Assembly: GCA_964235495.1 (NCBI GenBank)
Contig: CAXSAX010000014.1
Coordinates: forward strand, 18,489-82,488
DNA from: LMUY01 sp964235495
Lineage (GTDB): Bacteria; Pseudomonadota; Alphaproteobacteria; Acetobacterales; Acetobacteraceae
DNA: 64,000 bases
Direction: 5' to 3'
Below the pieces are notes generated by a model, which was not told where the DNA came from, ran no database searches, and saw only the letters and a program-made list of their open reading frames with translations. Shown piece after piece: positions 52,898-63,652 of this stretch. The stretch's first letter is position 1; each line of letters opens with the position of its first letter. A program made the position numbers and the translations under genes.

Positions 52898-53944
52898 TCA
52901 GGTCCAGTACAGCACCCGCGCGGCCGGCAGCCGCCGCGCCAGGCTGGCCTCCATCGCCCCGCGCAGTTCCGCCATCTGCTCCTTGGGGAACACCCACTTG
53001 GTGGAGCCGAACTTGGTCAGCTTGCGGGTGCGCGCCGCCTCGTCCATCTCGAGCTTGCTGCCGGGATACCACTCCTCCAGCACCGTCTTGGACTTCGGCG
53101 TGAAGCGGTGGGTGATCAGCTCCGTCGTCAGGTCGAGGTCCGGCACCCCGTCCAGCGCCTCCGCCGCGTCGGCCACCAGCCGGTCGTAGCCATCCTGCCA
53201 GTCCGGCAGCCGCATGATCGGCGCGATGGTCAGGCCGACCTTGTAGCCCGCCAGCGCCACCTTGCGCAGCGCCGCCAGCCGGGCGGCCATGCGCGGCGCG
53301 CCGCCCTCCAGCCGCTCGGCTGCCACCGCGTTGAGCGAGAAGCGGATGCGGGTGCGCCCGCCGTGCTGCAAGCCGAGCAACGGCTCGACCGCGTCGAACT
53401 TGGTGGTGAAGCGCAGCTGCACCGCCGCGTCCCAGGCGCCGAAATGGCTGATGCAGGCCGCCAGCCCGCCGGTCAGGTGCTCGATCGACAGCGGGTCGGT
53501 GTAGCAGGAGCACTCGAACGTGGTGCCCTCGGCCGCCCGCGCCGGGGAGACGGAGGTGACGGTGCCCTGGCCCAGCGCCGGCGCCAGCTCGGCCAGCACC
53601 TCCGGCAGGTTGGCATAGATCCGCACGATCGGCGGCCCCGCCAGCGACCCGGCGAGGTAGCAATACTGGCAATGCGCCGGGCAGCCCTCCGCCAGGTCGA
53701 ACCGCCAATCCGCGGAGGGCGGGATCGGCTGCAGCCGCCGCCGGCTGGGCGAGGCGACGACCAGCGCCACCGTGGTCTTGGCATCCCGGTAGGCGTCGGG
53801 CAGGCCGGACAACCGGTCCGCCGGCAGCCGCACGATCTCCGTGCCCAGCGCCGCCGCACGCTCCGCCACCGCCGCGCCGTAAGGCCATTGCAGGGCGGAG
53901 GGCGTGGCGAGGAGGCGCTTGGGGACCCAGGGGCGAAAGCTCAT
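52898..53944 (-). CDS. Spore photoproduct lyase-like radical SAM protein
   Basis: 348 aa from ATG 53944. The cluster is Cys88, Cys92, Cys95 (GCPAHCQYCYL). ECSCYTDPLSIEHLTGGL places Cys147 where Bacillus SplB has its hydrogen-donor Cys141. SplB directly reverses the thymine dimer 5-thyminyl-5,6-dihydrothymine. In a non-spore-former the substrate may be the same lesion or a different one. Convergent with the SPFH pair (36-base gap). Confidence 0.85.
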   Translation of the reverse strand: MSFRPWVPKRLLATPSALQWPYGAAVAERAAALGTEIVRLPADRLSGLPDAYRDAKTTVALVVASPSRRRLQPIPPSADWRFDLAEGCPAHCQYCYLAGSLAGPPIVRIYANLPEVLAELAPALGQGTVTSVSPARAAEGTTFECSCYTDPLSIEHLTGGLAACISHFGAWDAAVQLRFTTKFDAVEPLLGLQHGGRTRIRFSLNAVAAERLEGGAPRMAARLAALRKVALAGYKVGLTIAPIMRLPDWQDGYDRLVADAAEALDGVPDLDLTTELITHRFTPKSKTVLEEWYPGSKLEMDEAARTRKLTKFGSTKWVFPKEQMAELRGAMEASLARRLPAARVLYWT

Positions 53945-54407
53945 GCGGAGTATTTCGTCATGCCCGCGCGGCACTTCCAGGCCGCACGCGCGTCCGCACG
54001 CGGCTTTGACCTCTCCCGTGCCGGTCGTGTCTCGACTTGAAATCCGGGCCAGCTCCGCACCCTTGGCAGACTGTCTAAACTGGGGCGCCTGGACTGCGGA
54101 TCCGTGTTTGGTGGTTAGCGGCCTGTCTGCTTTCGGGCAGGAACTTGAGACAGCGGACATTCGCACCGGACTTCTGCACCAGTTAAGCCATTGGCCAATC
54201 ACCTCTGCGGATTGTGCATAAATCCTGATGTTTGCAGTATTCGAAAACACGATGTGAACTAGACCATCAAGGGCTGACATAAGAGACGCTGGAAAGATGA
54301 CGTGGCCGCGGTGACGAACGGCCGTCAGCACCGTCAAAGTAACATCGCTTTTACTTTTCCATCATATTTTGTCATAGGCGCGACCGTCCAAAGGCAATGG
54401 TCGTCTC
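53945..54407. other. 463-bp region without a supported gene
   Basis: Base composition falls toward the rhomboid gene. It contains CTGTCTGCTTTCGGGCAG (54123-54140) followed shortly by AGCGGACATTC (54155-54165), a pattern often seen in remnants of mobile or hypothetical genes. Short open frames cross it but lack ribosome sites or similarity. The last 100 bases are AT-rich and probably hold the rhomboid promoter. No tRNA or attachment site was recognised. Confidence 0.5.
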
Positions 54408-55514
54408 GTGGGCGAAGAAGGTGGTAATGTTCACGAGTGGCGCATGAGGCGGCGCATTGTCTGGGCGTACGCAACTCCCTCTCCAATCGTTTGCTTTCTT
54501 GCGGCGGCGAATGTCCTCGCGTTCGTGCTGTCCGCGCACGGTCGCGGCACCCCGTCGACTAACGACCTGGTGGCCGCAGGAGCGTTGACAACGTGGTCGC
54601 TTCAATCGGGCGAACACTGGCGTCTTCTTGCCGCTGGCTTTCTTCACACCAGCGTGCCGCATCTGCTCACCAACTTGGCGTCGCTCTTTGCCTGCGGGCC
54701 GACGCTCGAGCGGCGCTTGGGTCCTACCGCGTTCACACTGGTCTATGTCGCCGCGCTCATGAGCAGCAGTTTCACAAGTGTGGAAGCTCATGGCGCGATC
54801 TTTATAGGCGTCGGCGCATCGGGCGCGATCATCGGCCTGCTCGGCGCGTTGTTTGCGCTTTGGATCATGGGGAAGGTTCACCTGCATCCCCGCTTCTTCT
54901 TCATCAACTTCGGCCTGCTGGGCGCCGCTAACGTTCCAGGCTCGCATGTGGATTGGGCTGCGCATTTTGGCGGATTCGTCGGCGGATTTGTCAGTATCGC
55001 GCTTCTTGATTTGTTCGAGAGAGCGGCCGGCGGGCTCCTGCGGTGCAAACTTCCAGAATTCGTTAAAGCAAACACGCTTATACTAATCGGCGTAGGCGCC
55101 TTCGCCATGTGGCCGTCTCCGGCGCGCCTGCTCCATGGCGGCTCCGGCATGTTCCAACTCGCTGCCTGGGGTTGTGGCAGTATGGCTTTTGTGATGCTGC
55201 TCGACCTGCTTCTGTCCATACGCCGCGGCTTGGCTGGAGTTGTGTTAGTCCTAGCAGCGTGTAACGGGCTGACGGCGCTTGCTGGCGTCGCTGCTCTCGG
55301 CCCTGCCCATTGTCAGATGGGGCTGCAGGCCAGTGGCATCGACACAGCCACCCGCCTGTTCTGTCCCGCATCGGACTATGCGGAAGGTGCCGCTTTTGCG
55401 GCTGCATTCGCGGTCAGCGCGCTCCTCTACGCCGGCGCACTCCGTCGTGGATTGAGCGATGTGGGGTTCATGACTACGATGCTGATGGCTCATCGCCGCC
55501 GTGACCGGGTGTAA
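54408..55514 (+). CDS. Rhomboid-family intramembrane serine protease
   Basis: 368 aa from the GTG at 54408; ATG 54444 is an alternative. Several membrane helices. The catalytic pair is Ser138 (GVGASGAIIG) and His186 (DWAAHFGGFVGG), with the oxyanion Asn89 (PHLLTNLASLFACG). Extra C-terminal helices (about 215-360) extend beyond the six-helix core. Lower GC and different codon choice than its neighbours suggest acquisition. Substrate unknown. Confidence 0.88.
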   Translation: MGEEGGNVHEWRMRRRIVWAYATPSPIVCFLAAANVLAFVLSAHGRGTPSTNDLVAAGALTTWSLQSGEHWRLLAAGFLHTSVPHLLTNLASLFACGPTLERRLGPTAFTLVYVAALMSSSFTSVEAHGAIFIGVGASGAIIGLLGALFALWIMGKVHLHPRFFFINFGLLGAANVPGSHVDWAAHFGGFVGGFVSIALLDLFERAAGGLLRCKLPEFVKANTLILIGVGAFAMWPSPARLLHGGSGMFQLAAWGCGSMAFVMLLDLLLSIRRGLAGVVLVLAACNGLTALAGVAALGPAHCQMGLQASGIDTATRLFCPASDYAEGAAFAAAFAVSALLYAGALRRGLSDVGFMTTMLMAHRRRDRV

Positions 55515-55741
55515 TGAAACCAGAGTCATCCCCGGCTTGTCTCGTGTTGGAGTCTTACTGGCCACTCCCCGATTGTCCGCTTTTGGACACACCTGCGTTG
55601 CCCGGTTATGACCGACTTGGGGTCGGAAGCGGACGAACAGACTCAACCGGATTTCAACTTGCAACACCACCCCCTTGCCGCATCCCTTGCCGCCCTGGTC
55701 CGCCTTCGCCACTCTGCCCGGCAGCAGCGGGACTCCACGGC

Positions 55742-57853
55742 ATGAAGCGTCTGGGACTGGCTGCGGCGCTCGCGCTGGCCGCGGCGACCATGCCGGCCGC
55801 GGCCCGCATCGTGCGCCTCGAGATCGTGCGGACGGAACCCGCGTTCGGCGGGCAGGCGTTCGGCAGCGCCGGGCCGTACCAGCACGTCACCGCCATCGCC
55901 CACGGCGAGCTGGACCCGGCGGACCCGGCGGACGGCATCATCCAGGACCTGGCGCTCGCCCCGCGCAACGCCGCCGGGCACGTCGAGTATGCAACGCCGG
56001 TCGAGCTGCTGAAGCCGGCCGACATGGCCCAGGGCAACCGGATGCTGCTGCTGGAGATCAACAACCGCGGCAACAAGCTCGCCCTGGCCGTGTTCGACGA
56101 GGACGTGCCGGGCCGCGCCGGGGACCGCAACGCGCTGACCGGGGCCGGCGACGGCTGGCTGCTGCGCCAGGGCTACACGCTGGCCTGGTGGGGCTGGGAG
56201 ATGGACGCCGCCCCCGGCGGCGGCCGGCTCGTGCTGCCCCCGGTGATCGCGCGCAACGCCGATGGCCCCGTGACCGGCGTGGTGCGGACCGAGCTGCTGA
56301 CCCCCGTGGCCACCCGCACCATCGGCCTGGCCCAAAGCAGCCAGGTGCAGGGCTTCCCGCCCGGCAGCTACGTCAACTACCCGCCCGCCAGCGGCGACAA
56401 CCGCGACGCCACCCTGACGGTGCGCGCCCACGAGCAGGACCGCCGCCAGCCGATCGCCAACGACCAGTGGAGCTTCGGCGCCTGCCGCGGCGACGGGACA
56501 GTGGCGCCCGACGCCGGGCATCTCTGCATGGCGTCCGGCTTCCAGCCCGGGCTGCTCTACGAGTTGGTCTACCAGGCGCGCGACCCGGCGGTGCTCGGCA
56601 TCGGCTTCGCCGCCACGCGGGACCTGGGCGAGTGGCTGCGCAACGCCGAGCAGGGCGACGACGGCGTGGCCAACCCGGTGTGGCGGGCCGATGCGCGCGC
56701 CCTCCTGGAAGGCACCTCGCAGAGCGGGCGGATGCTGCGCACTTTCCTGCTGCTCGGCTTCAACCGCGGCGAGGACGGGCGGCAGGTGTTCGACGGCGCC
56801 TACCCGCACATCGGCGGCGGGCTGATGCCGCTGAACGTGCGGTTCGGCCAGCCGGTGCGCGCCTGGGGCGAGCAGACCGACCACCTGTATCCCGCCTACG
56901 ACTTCCCGTTCTCCTACGCCAAGCAGGACGACCCGCTGACCGGCCGCAGCCAGGGCGTGCTGGACCGCTGCGCCGCCACCGCCACCTGCCCGCGCATCTT
57001 CCACGTCGCCACCGCGCTGGAGATGTGGGAGGGCCGGCAATCCCTCGGCCTCACCGACCCGCTCGGCCTGCGCGACGTGGCGGACCCGGCGGGCGTGCGC
57101 ACCTTCATCATGGCCAGCACCCAGCACGCCCCCGCCGGCCTGCCGCTGCCCGCAGCGCCCCCCTTCGGCCTGTGCCAGCAGCAGCCCAACCCCAACCCGC
57201 AGCTCTGGACCATGCGCGCGCTGCTGACGGCGCTGACCGCCTGGGTGCGGGACGGCGTGGAGCCGCCGCCCGGCGCGGCGCCGCGCATCGCCGACGCCAC
57301 CCTGGTGGCGCCCGACCAGGTGCGCCTGCCCGGCATCCCCGCCAACGGCTATGGCGGCACCCAGCGGCCGGCCGTCTCGGCCCGCCGGCTGTACGACACG
57401 CTGCACGTGCTGGATTTCGGCCCCGATTACCGCGCGGGCGAGAGCAGCGGGATGATCACGGTGGAGCCGCCCCGGGTCGGCACGGCGAGCTACGGCGTGC
57501 TGGCGCCGCAGGTGGACGCGGACGGCAACGACCTGGCCGGCATTCGCAGCGTGTTCCAGCAGGTGCCGGTCGGCACTTACCTCGGCTGGAACCTGTTCCG
57601 CGCCGGCTGGCTGGAGGGCGGCATGTGCAACCTGTCCGGTTCGTTCATCCCATTCGCCGCCACGGAGGCGGACCGGCGGGCGGTGGGCGACCCCCGCCTG
57701 TCCCTGGCCGAGCGGTATCCCACGCGGGACGCCTACGTCGCGGCGTTCAAGGCGGCGGCGGCGCGGCTGGTGGAGGCCCGCTTCCTGCTGCCGGAGGACG
57801 CCGCGACGCTGGTGGCGCGGGCCGAGCGCGATGGGGTGCGCTCGGGTCCGTAG
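55742..57853 (+). CDS. Secreted alpha/beta hydrolase-domain protein
   Basis: 703 aa from ATG 55742, with a signal peptide (MKRLGLAAALALAAATMPAAA). It contains YQHVTAIAHGELDPADP, LLLEINNRGNK, WWGWEMDA and the nucleophile region LLEGTSQSGRMLRTFL (GxSxS/GxSQSG), which match the large alpha/beta hydrolase group Abhydrolase_10. Secreted esterase-like; the substrate cannot be told. It follows the rhomboid patch after 227 bases and is convergent with a lipoprotein gene. Confidence 0.82.
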   Translation: MKRLGLAAALALAAATMPAAARIVRLEIVRTEPAFGGQAFGSAGPYQHVTAIAHGELDPADPADGIIQDLALAPRNAAGHVEYATPVELLKPADMAQGNRMLLLEINNRGNKLALAVFDEDVPGRAGDRNALTGAGDGWLLRQGYTLAWWGWEMDAAPGGGRLVLPPVIARNADGPVTGVVRTELLTPVATRTIGLAQSSQVQGFPPGSYVNYPPASGDNRDATLTVRAHEQDRRQPIANDQWSFGACRGDGTVAPDAGHLCMASGFQPGLLYELVYQARDPAVLGIGFAATRDLGEWLRNAEQGDDGVANPVWRADARALLEGTSQSGRMLRTFLLLGFNRGEDGRQVFDGAYPHIGGGLMPLNVRFGQPVRAWGEQTDHLYPAYDFPFSYAKQDDPLTGRSQGVLDRCAATATCPRIFHVATALEMWEGRQSLGLTDPLGLRDVADPAGVRTFIMASTQHAPAGLPLPAAPPFGLCQQQPNPNPQLWTMRALLTALTAWVRDGVEPPPGAAPRIADATLVAPDQVRLPGIPANGYGGTQRPAVSARRLYDTLHVLDFGPDYRAGESSGMITVEPPRVGTASYGVLAPQVDADGNDLAGIRSVFQQVPVGTYLGWNLFRAGWLEGGMCNLSGSFIPFAATEADRRAVGDPRLSLAERYPTRDAYVAAFKAAAARLVEARFLLPEDAATLVARAERDGVRSGP

Positions 57854-57868
57854 CCGGTCGCGGGTGGG

Positions 57869-58369
57869 CTAGTAGGGGCCGGGGCCCGGCTGCGCGAGGT
57901 ACGGCGCCGGCTGCACGAGGTAGGGCGCCGGCTGCACGTACACCGGCGGCCGCGACGGCAGCGAGTTGCCCTTGGCGAGCATGCACTGCACGTAGGCGTT
58001 GTTGTACTGCACCTGGATGCTGCCCTGGGCGCCGCCGCCGTTGCTGGCGCCCACCCCCGTGCCGACCAGCGCGCCGCCGCCCGCGCCGATCGCCGCGCCT
58101 CGGCCGCCGCCGATCGCCGCCCCCAGCCCGGCGCCCAGCACCGTGCCGAGCACGGCCGATCCCACGCCGATGTTGTTGGCCCGCTCCGCCTGTCCCTGCA
58201 CTTGGTCGCCGGCGTACTGCTTGCAGATCGCCTGGTCCTGCGCGAAGGCCTCGAACGGCTTGCCCTGCGCCGGGATGATCGGCACCGTGGGGCCGAACGG
58301 GGTGGTCACGCAGCCTTGCAGCAGCAGGGCGCAGCTCAGTCCCAGCGCCGCCGTCTTGTATCCAGCCAT
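57869..58369 (-). CDS. Glycine-zipper lipoprotein
   Basis: 166 aa from ATG 58369. Lipoprotein signal with lipobox LLLQG-Cys. A glycine-zipper segment (about 73-107) has repeated GAGLGAAIGGG-type motifs able to insert in a membrane. The C-terminus repeats QPAPYL. It resembles glycine-zipper 2TM/YMGG-like outer-membrane proteins. Function unknown; possibly envelope integrity. Confidence 0.82.
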   Translation of the reverse strand: MAGYKTAALGLSCALLLQGCVTTPFGPTVPIIPAQGKPFEAFAQDQAICKQYAGDQVQGQAERANNIGVGSAVLGTVLGAGLGAAIGGGRGAAIGAGGGALVGTGVGASNGGGAQGSIQVQYNNAYVQCMLAKGNSLPSRPPVYVQPAPYLVQPAPYLAQPGPGPY

Positions 58370-58562
58370 GGCTTGCACTCACGAAAATTGTCGGGCGCAA
58401 GATTTGCCCAGCAACGTGCCTGCTTCAAGGGCTGGTCAACTTTCGCCGTTGTAAAACAATGTTGCACCGGACGCCGGCCACGGGGTTCTGTCACGCTGCG
58501 AAACGAGATGTGTTCGCGCCCGCTTTGACAGTGCGGCGGCGCGGACGCTACCCGGGGGGATC

Positions 58563-59869
58563 ATGCAAGCCACCGCCATACTGCTCGCCGCCGGCCTGGG
58601 CACGCGGATGAACTCCACCCTGCCCAAGGCGCTGCATCCCATCGCCGGGCGGCCCATGCTGCGCCACCTGCTCGAGTCCTGCGCGGGCGTGTTCGACCGG
58701 GCGGTGGTCGTCGCAGGCCCCGGCATGGAGGCGCTGGCCGCCGCCGCCGCACCGCACCCGGTGGTGGTGCAGCACGAGCGGCTGGGCACGGCGCACGCGG
58801 CGCTGCAGGCGGCCATGGAGTTCGGCGACGGCGACGTGGCCGTGCTGTACGCCGACAACCCGCTGATCCGCGCCGACACCCTGCGCCGGCTGCGGGCGGC
58901 GCGCGCCGGGGCGGGGCTGGCGCTGCTCGCCATGCGCCCGGCCGACCCGGGCCGCTACGGCCGGGTGCTGATGGCGGACGGCGCGGTCGAGCGCGTCGTC
59001 GAATGGGCGGACGCCACGGAGGCGGAGCGCGCGGTCGGCCTGTGCAACGCCGGGGTGATCTGCGCGGCGGCGGCCGACCTGCACCGCTGGCTGCGCGCCG
59101 TGCGCAACGACAACAGCAAGGGCGAGTACTACCTGACGGACGTGGTGGCGCTGGCCCGCGCCGAGGGCGTGCGGGTGGCCGCGGTCGAGGCGCCGGAGGC
59201 CGAGCTGCGCGGCGTCAACTCCCGCGCCGAATTGGCGGCGGCGGAGGCCGTGGCGCAGGGCTGGCTGCGCGAGGCGGCGATGGCCGGGGGCGCCACGCTC
59301 ACCGCGCCGGAGACGGTGTTCCTCTGCGCCGACACCCGCCTCGCGCCGGACACCACGATCGGCCCCAACGTGGTGTTCGGACCCGGCGTCGCCATCGCCT
59401 CCGGCGCCGTCATCCGCGCCTTCTGCCACCTGGAGGGCTGCACGGTGGGGCCGGGCGCGGTGATCGGCCCGTTCGCCCGGCTGCGCCCCGGCACGGTGGT
59501 GGGCGCCGGCGCGCATGTCGGCAACTTCGTCGAGCTGAAGGCGGCGGTGCTGGGGGAAGGGGCCAAGGCCAACCACCTGACCTATCTGGGCGACGCGGCG
59601 GTGGGGGCCGGCACCAACATCGGCGCCGGCACGATAACGGTTAATTATGACGGCTACGGCAAGCATCGCACCGAGATCGGCCAGGCCGCCTTCATCGGCT
59701 CCAACACCTCCCTGATCGCGCCCGTGCGGATCGGGGACGGGGCGATGGTGGTGGCGGGCAGCACGATCACCCAGGACGTGCCGGAGGACGCCATGGCGTT
59801 CGGCCGCGCACGGCAACAGACGCTGCCGGGGCGCGCCGCCGCGTTCCGCAAACGGAAGGAGACGCGCTG

Positions 59870-59870
<1 letters not shown>
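58563..59870 (+). CDS. glmU: Bifunctional UDP-GlcNAc pyrophosphorylase / GlcN-1-P acetyltransferase
   Basis: 435 aa. N-terminal uridyltransferase: AILLAAGLGTRMNSTLPKAL; ERLGTAHAAL; YADNPLIR. C-terminal left-handed beta-helix with hexapeptides (TTIGPNVVFGPGVAIASGAVI) and acetyltransferase residues near KANHLTYLGDAAVG and NYDGYGKHRTEIG. Supplies UDP-GlcNAc for wall and LPS. Slightly shorter than the E. coli enzyme. Stop and glmS start overlap (TGATG). Confidence 0.96.
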
Positions 59871-61687
<1,817 letters not shown>

Positions 61688-61696
61688 GGCGGGCGG

Positions 61697-63550
61697 CTAG
61701 CGATACCCCGCCGCCTGCAGCTCGAACAATTCCGCATACCGCCCGCCCTGCGCCAGCAGCCCGGCATGGGTGCCGCTCGCCTCCACCCGGCCATCCGCCA
61801 CCACCAGGATGTGGTCCGCCATCCGCACGGAGGAGAACCGGTGCGAGATCAGCACCGCCGTGCGCCCGGCGCTCAGCCCCTTGAACCGCTGGAACACCTC
61901 GAACTCGGCCCGGGCGTCCAGCGCCGCGGTCGGCTCGTCCAGGATCAGCACGGCGGCGTCCCGCATGTAGGCGCGCGCGATCGCCACCTTCTGCCACTCC
62001 CCGCCGGACAGCTCGGTGCCGCCGCTGAACCGGCGCCCCACCATCTGGTCGTAGCCGCGCGGCAGCCGGCCGATCACCTCGTCCGCCCGGCCGCGCTCGG
62101 CCGCCTGCTCGATGCGCGCCCGGTCATCGCGCAGCCCGATGCGGCCGACGGCGATGTTGTCCGCCGCCGACAGGTCGTAGCGCACGAAGTCCTGGAAGAT
62201 CACGCCCACGCTGGCCCGCAAGCTGTCTAGGTCGTAGCTGCGCAGGTCGGCGCCGTCGAGCAGGATGCGGCCCTCGCTGGGGTCGTACAGCCGGGTCAGC
62301 AGCTTGACGAGCGTGGTCTTGCCCGCGCCGTTCTCGCCCACCAGCGCCAGCACCTGGCCGGCGGGCAGGCGGAAGCTGAGATGGCGCACCGCCCAGCGCT
62401 CGGCGCCCGGGTAGCGGAAGCCGACATCCTCGAACGCGATGCCCTCCCGCAACGCCGGAGGCACCAGGAGTCCCGCGGGCGGCGAGACGATCGCCGGGCG
62501 CAGCTCCAGGAACGAGAACAGGTCTTGCAGGTACAGCGCCTGGCTCGCCAGGCTGGACAGCCCGCTCAGCAGCCCCGCCAGCAGCCCGCGCAGCCGCAGG
62601 AAGGAGGCGGCCAGGAAGGTGAGGTCGCCGATCGACAGCCCGCCGCTGGCGGCGCGCCAGGCGAGGTAGGCGTAGGCGGCGTAGTAGCCGACCGTCCCCA
62701 GCGTCGCGAGCGCCGCGCCGGACAGCGCCCGGCGCACCGCGAAATCCCGGTTCTCCCGCCGGATCGCGGCGGACACGGCGGCGTAGCGCTCGGCCAGGAA
62801 GCCGTTGAGGCCGAACAGCTTGACCTCCTTGGCGGTGTACGCGCTGGCCCCCGTCTGCCGCAGGTAGTCCAGCTCGCGCCGGTCCGCGGTGCGCTTGACG
62901 CTGAGCGCGTAGGCGCCCTCGTTGGCCCGCACCTCGCCCAGGAAGGCCGGCACCAGGGTGGCCGCCAGCAGCAGGATCAGCCACGGCGCGTAGGCGGCGA
63001 TGCCCGCCGCGAACCCGGCCAGCGTCACCAAGTCCTGCGCCTGGCCGAACAGCAGGCTGATCAGGCCGCTGCGCCCGCTGGACTGCCGCCGGGCCCGGTC
63101 GAGCTTGTCCTGCGTCTCGCTGTCTTCGAAATCCTGCAGGTCGAGCGTGGCGGCATGGCGCATCAGGCGCAGGCTGGTCTCGTCGCTGAACCGGTCGGAC
63201 AGCAGCGCGTCCAGCAACGACACTCCCCGGCCCAGCGCGTCCGCCGCCACCGCCAGGGCTAATTCGCCCGCCAGCAGCAGGCCCAGCCGCGTCAGCAACC
63301 CGCCGTGCACCCAGTCCGCCAGCGCCGCCGGGTGGCCCGGCAGGCGGGCCAGCCGCACCACCTCGTCGATGATGAGCTTGCCCACGAACAGCGTGGCGAC
63401 CGGCAGCACCGCACGCCCCAGCCGCAGCGCCGCCGTGGCCGCGGTCAAGCCGGGGCTGGTGCGCCAGATCAGCCGCAGGAAGGCGGGCAGGCTGCGCAGC
63501 GCGCCGAGGCGGTCGGGTTTGGCGCGGGGCAGGGGACGATCCAGGCTCAT
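61697..63550 (-). CDS. ABC exporter, membrane domain fused to ATPase
   Basis: 617 aa. Six-helix membrane domain (about 25-340), ATPase with Walker A LVGENGAGKTTLVKLL, signature ELSGGEWQKVAIARA, Walker B AVLILDEPTAALD and the switch His in VLISHRFSSV. The ENGAGKTTLVKLL loop and LSGGEWQ signature are common in exporters next to peptide or lantibiotic clusters, but no such genes are nearby. Substrate unknown. Divergent from nrdJ. Confidence 0.9.
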   Translation of the reverse strand: MSLDRPLPRAKPDRLGALRSLPAFLRLIWRTSPGLTAATAALRLGRAVLPVATLFVGKLIIDEVVRLARLPGHPAALADWVHGGLLTRLGLLLAGELALAVAADALGRGVSLLDALLSDRFSDETSLRLMRHAATLDLQDFEDSETQDKLDRARRQSSGRSGLISLLFGQAQDLVTLAGFAAGIAAYAPWLILLLAATLVPAFLGEVRANEGAYALSVKRTADRRELDYLRQTGASAYTAKEVKLFGLNGFLAERYAAVSAAIRRENRDFAVRRALSGAALATLGTVGYYAAYAYLAWRAASGGLSIGDLTFLAASFLRLRGLLAGLLSGLSSLASQALYLQDLFSFLELRPAIVSPPAGLLVPPALREGIAFEDVGFRYPGAERWAVRHLSFRLPAGQVLALVGENGAGKTTLVKLLTRLYDPSEGRILLDGADLRSYDLDSLRASVGVIFQDFVRYDLSAADNIAVGRIGLRDDRARIEQAAERGRADEVIGRLPRGYDQMVGRRFSGGTELSGGEWQKVAIARAYMRDAAVLILDEPTAALDARAEFEVFQRFKGLSAGRTAVLISHRFSSVRMADHILVVADGRVEASGTHAGLLAQGGRYAELFELQAAGYR

Positions 63551-63559
63551 GCGGTGCTG

Positions 63560-63575
63560 CTACTACATGTTGTGC
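63560..63575 (+). promoter_or_regulatory. Possible NrdR box upstream of nrdJ
   Basis: CTACTACATGTTGTGC agrees with the NrdR consensus ACACAATATATTGTGT at about 11 of 16 positions. It lies 78 bases before the nrdJ start. A clear second box at the usual spacing was not found, so this is tentative. Confidence 0.3.
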
Positions 63576-63652
63576 GTGTCGGCCCGGTCACACCCTAGTG
63601 AAAGATAAATCGACGGGCTGGCGAATCGGGCCGAAGGGTTTAGGAAGGGTTC

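Noticed and set aside
53904..54221. 105-codon plus-strand open frame upstream of the rhomboid gene
   Set aside because: No ribosome site, no similarity and partial overlap with the splB-like gene; more likely part of a degraded remnant region.
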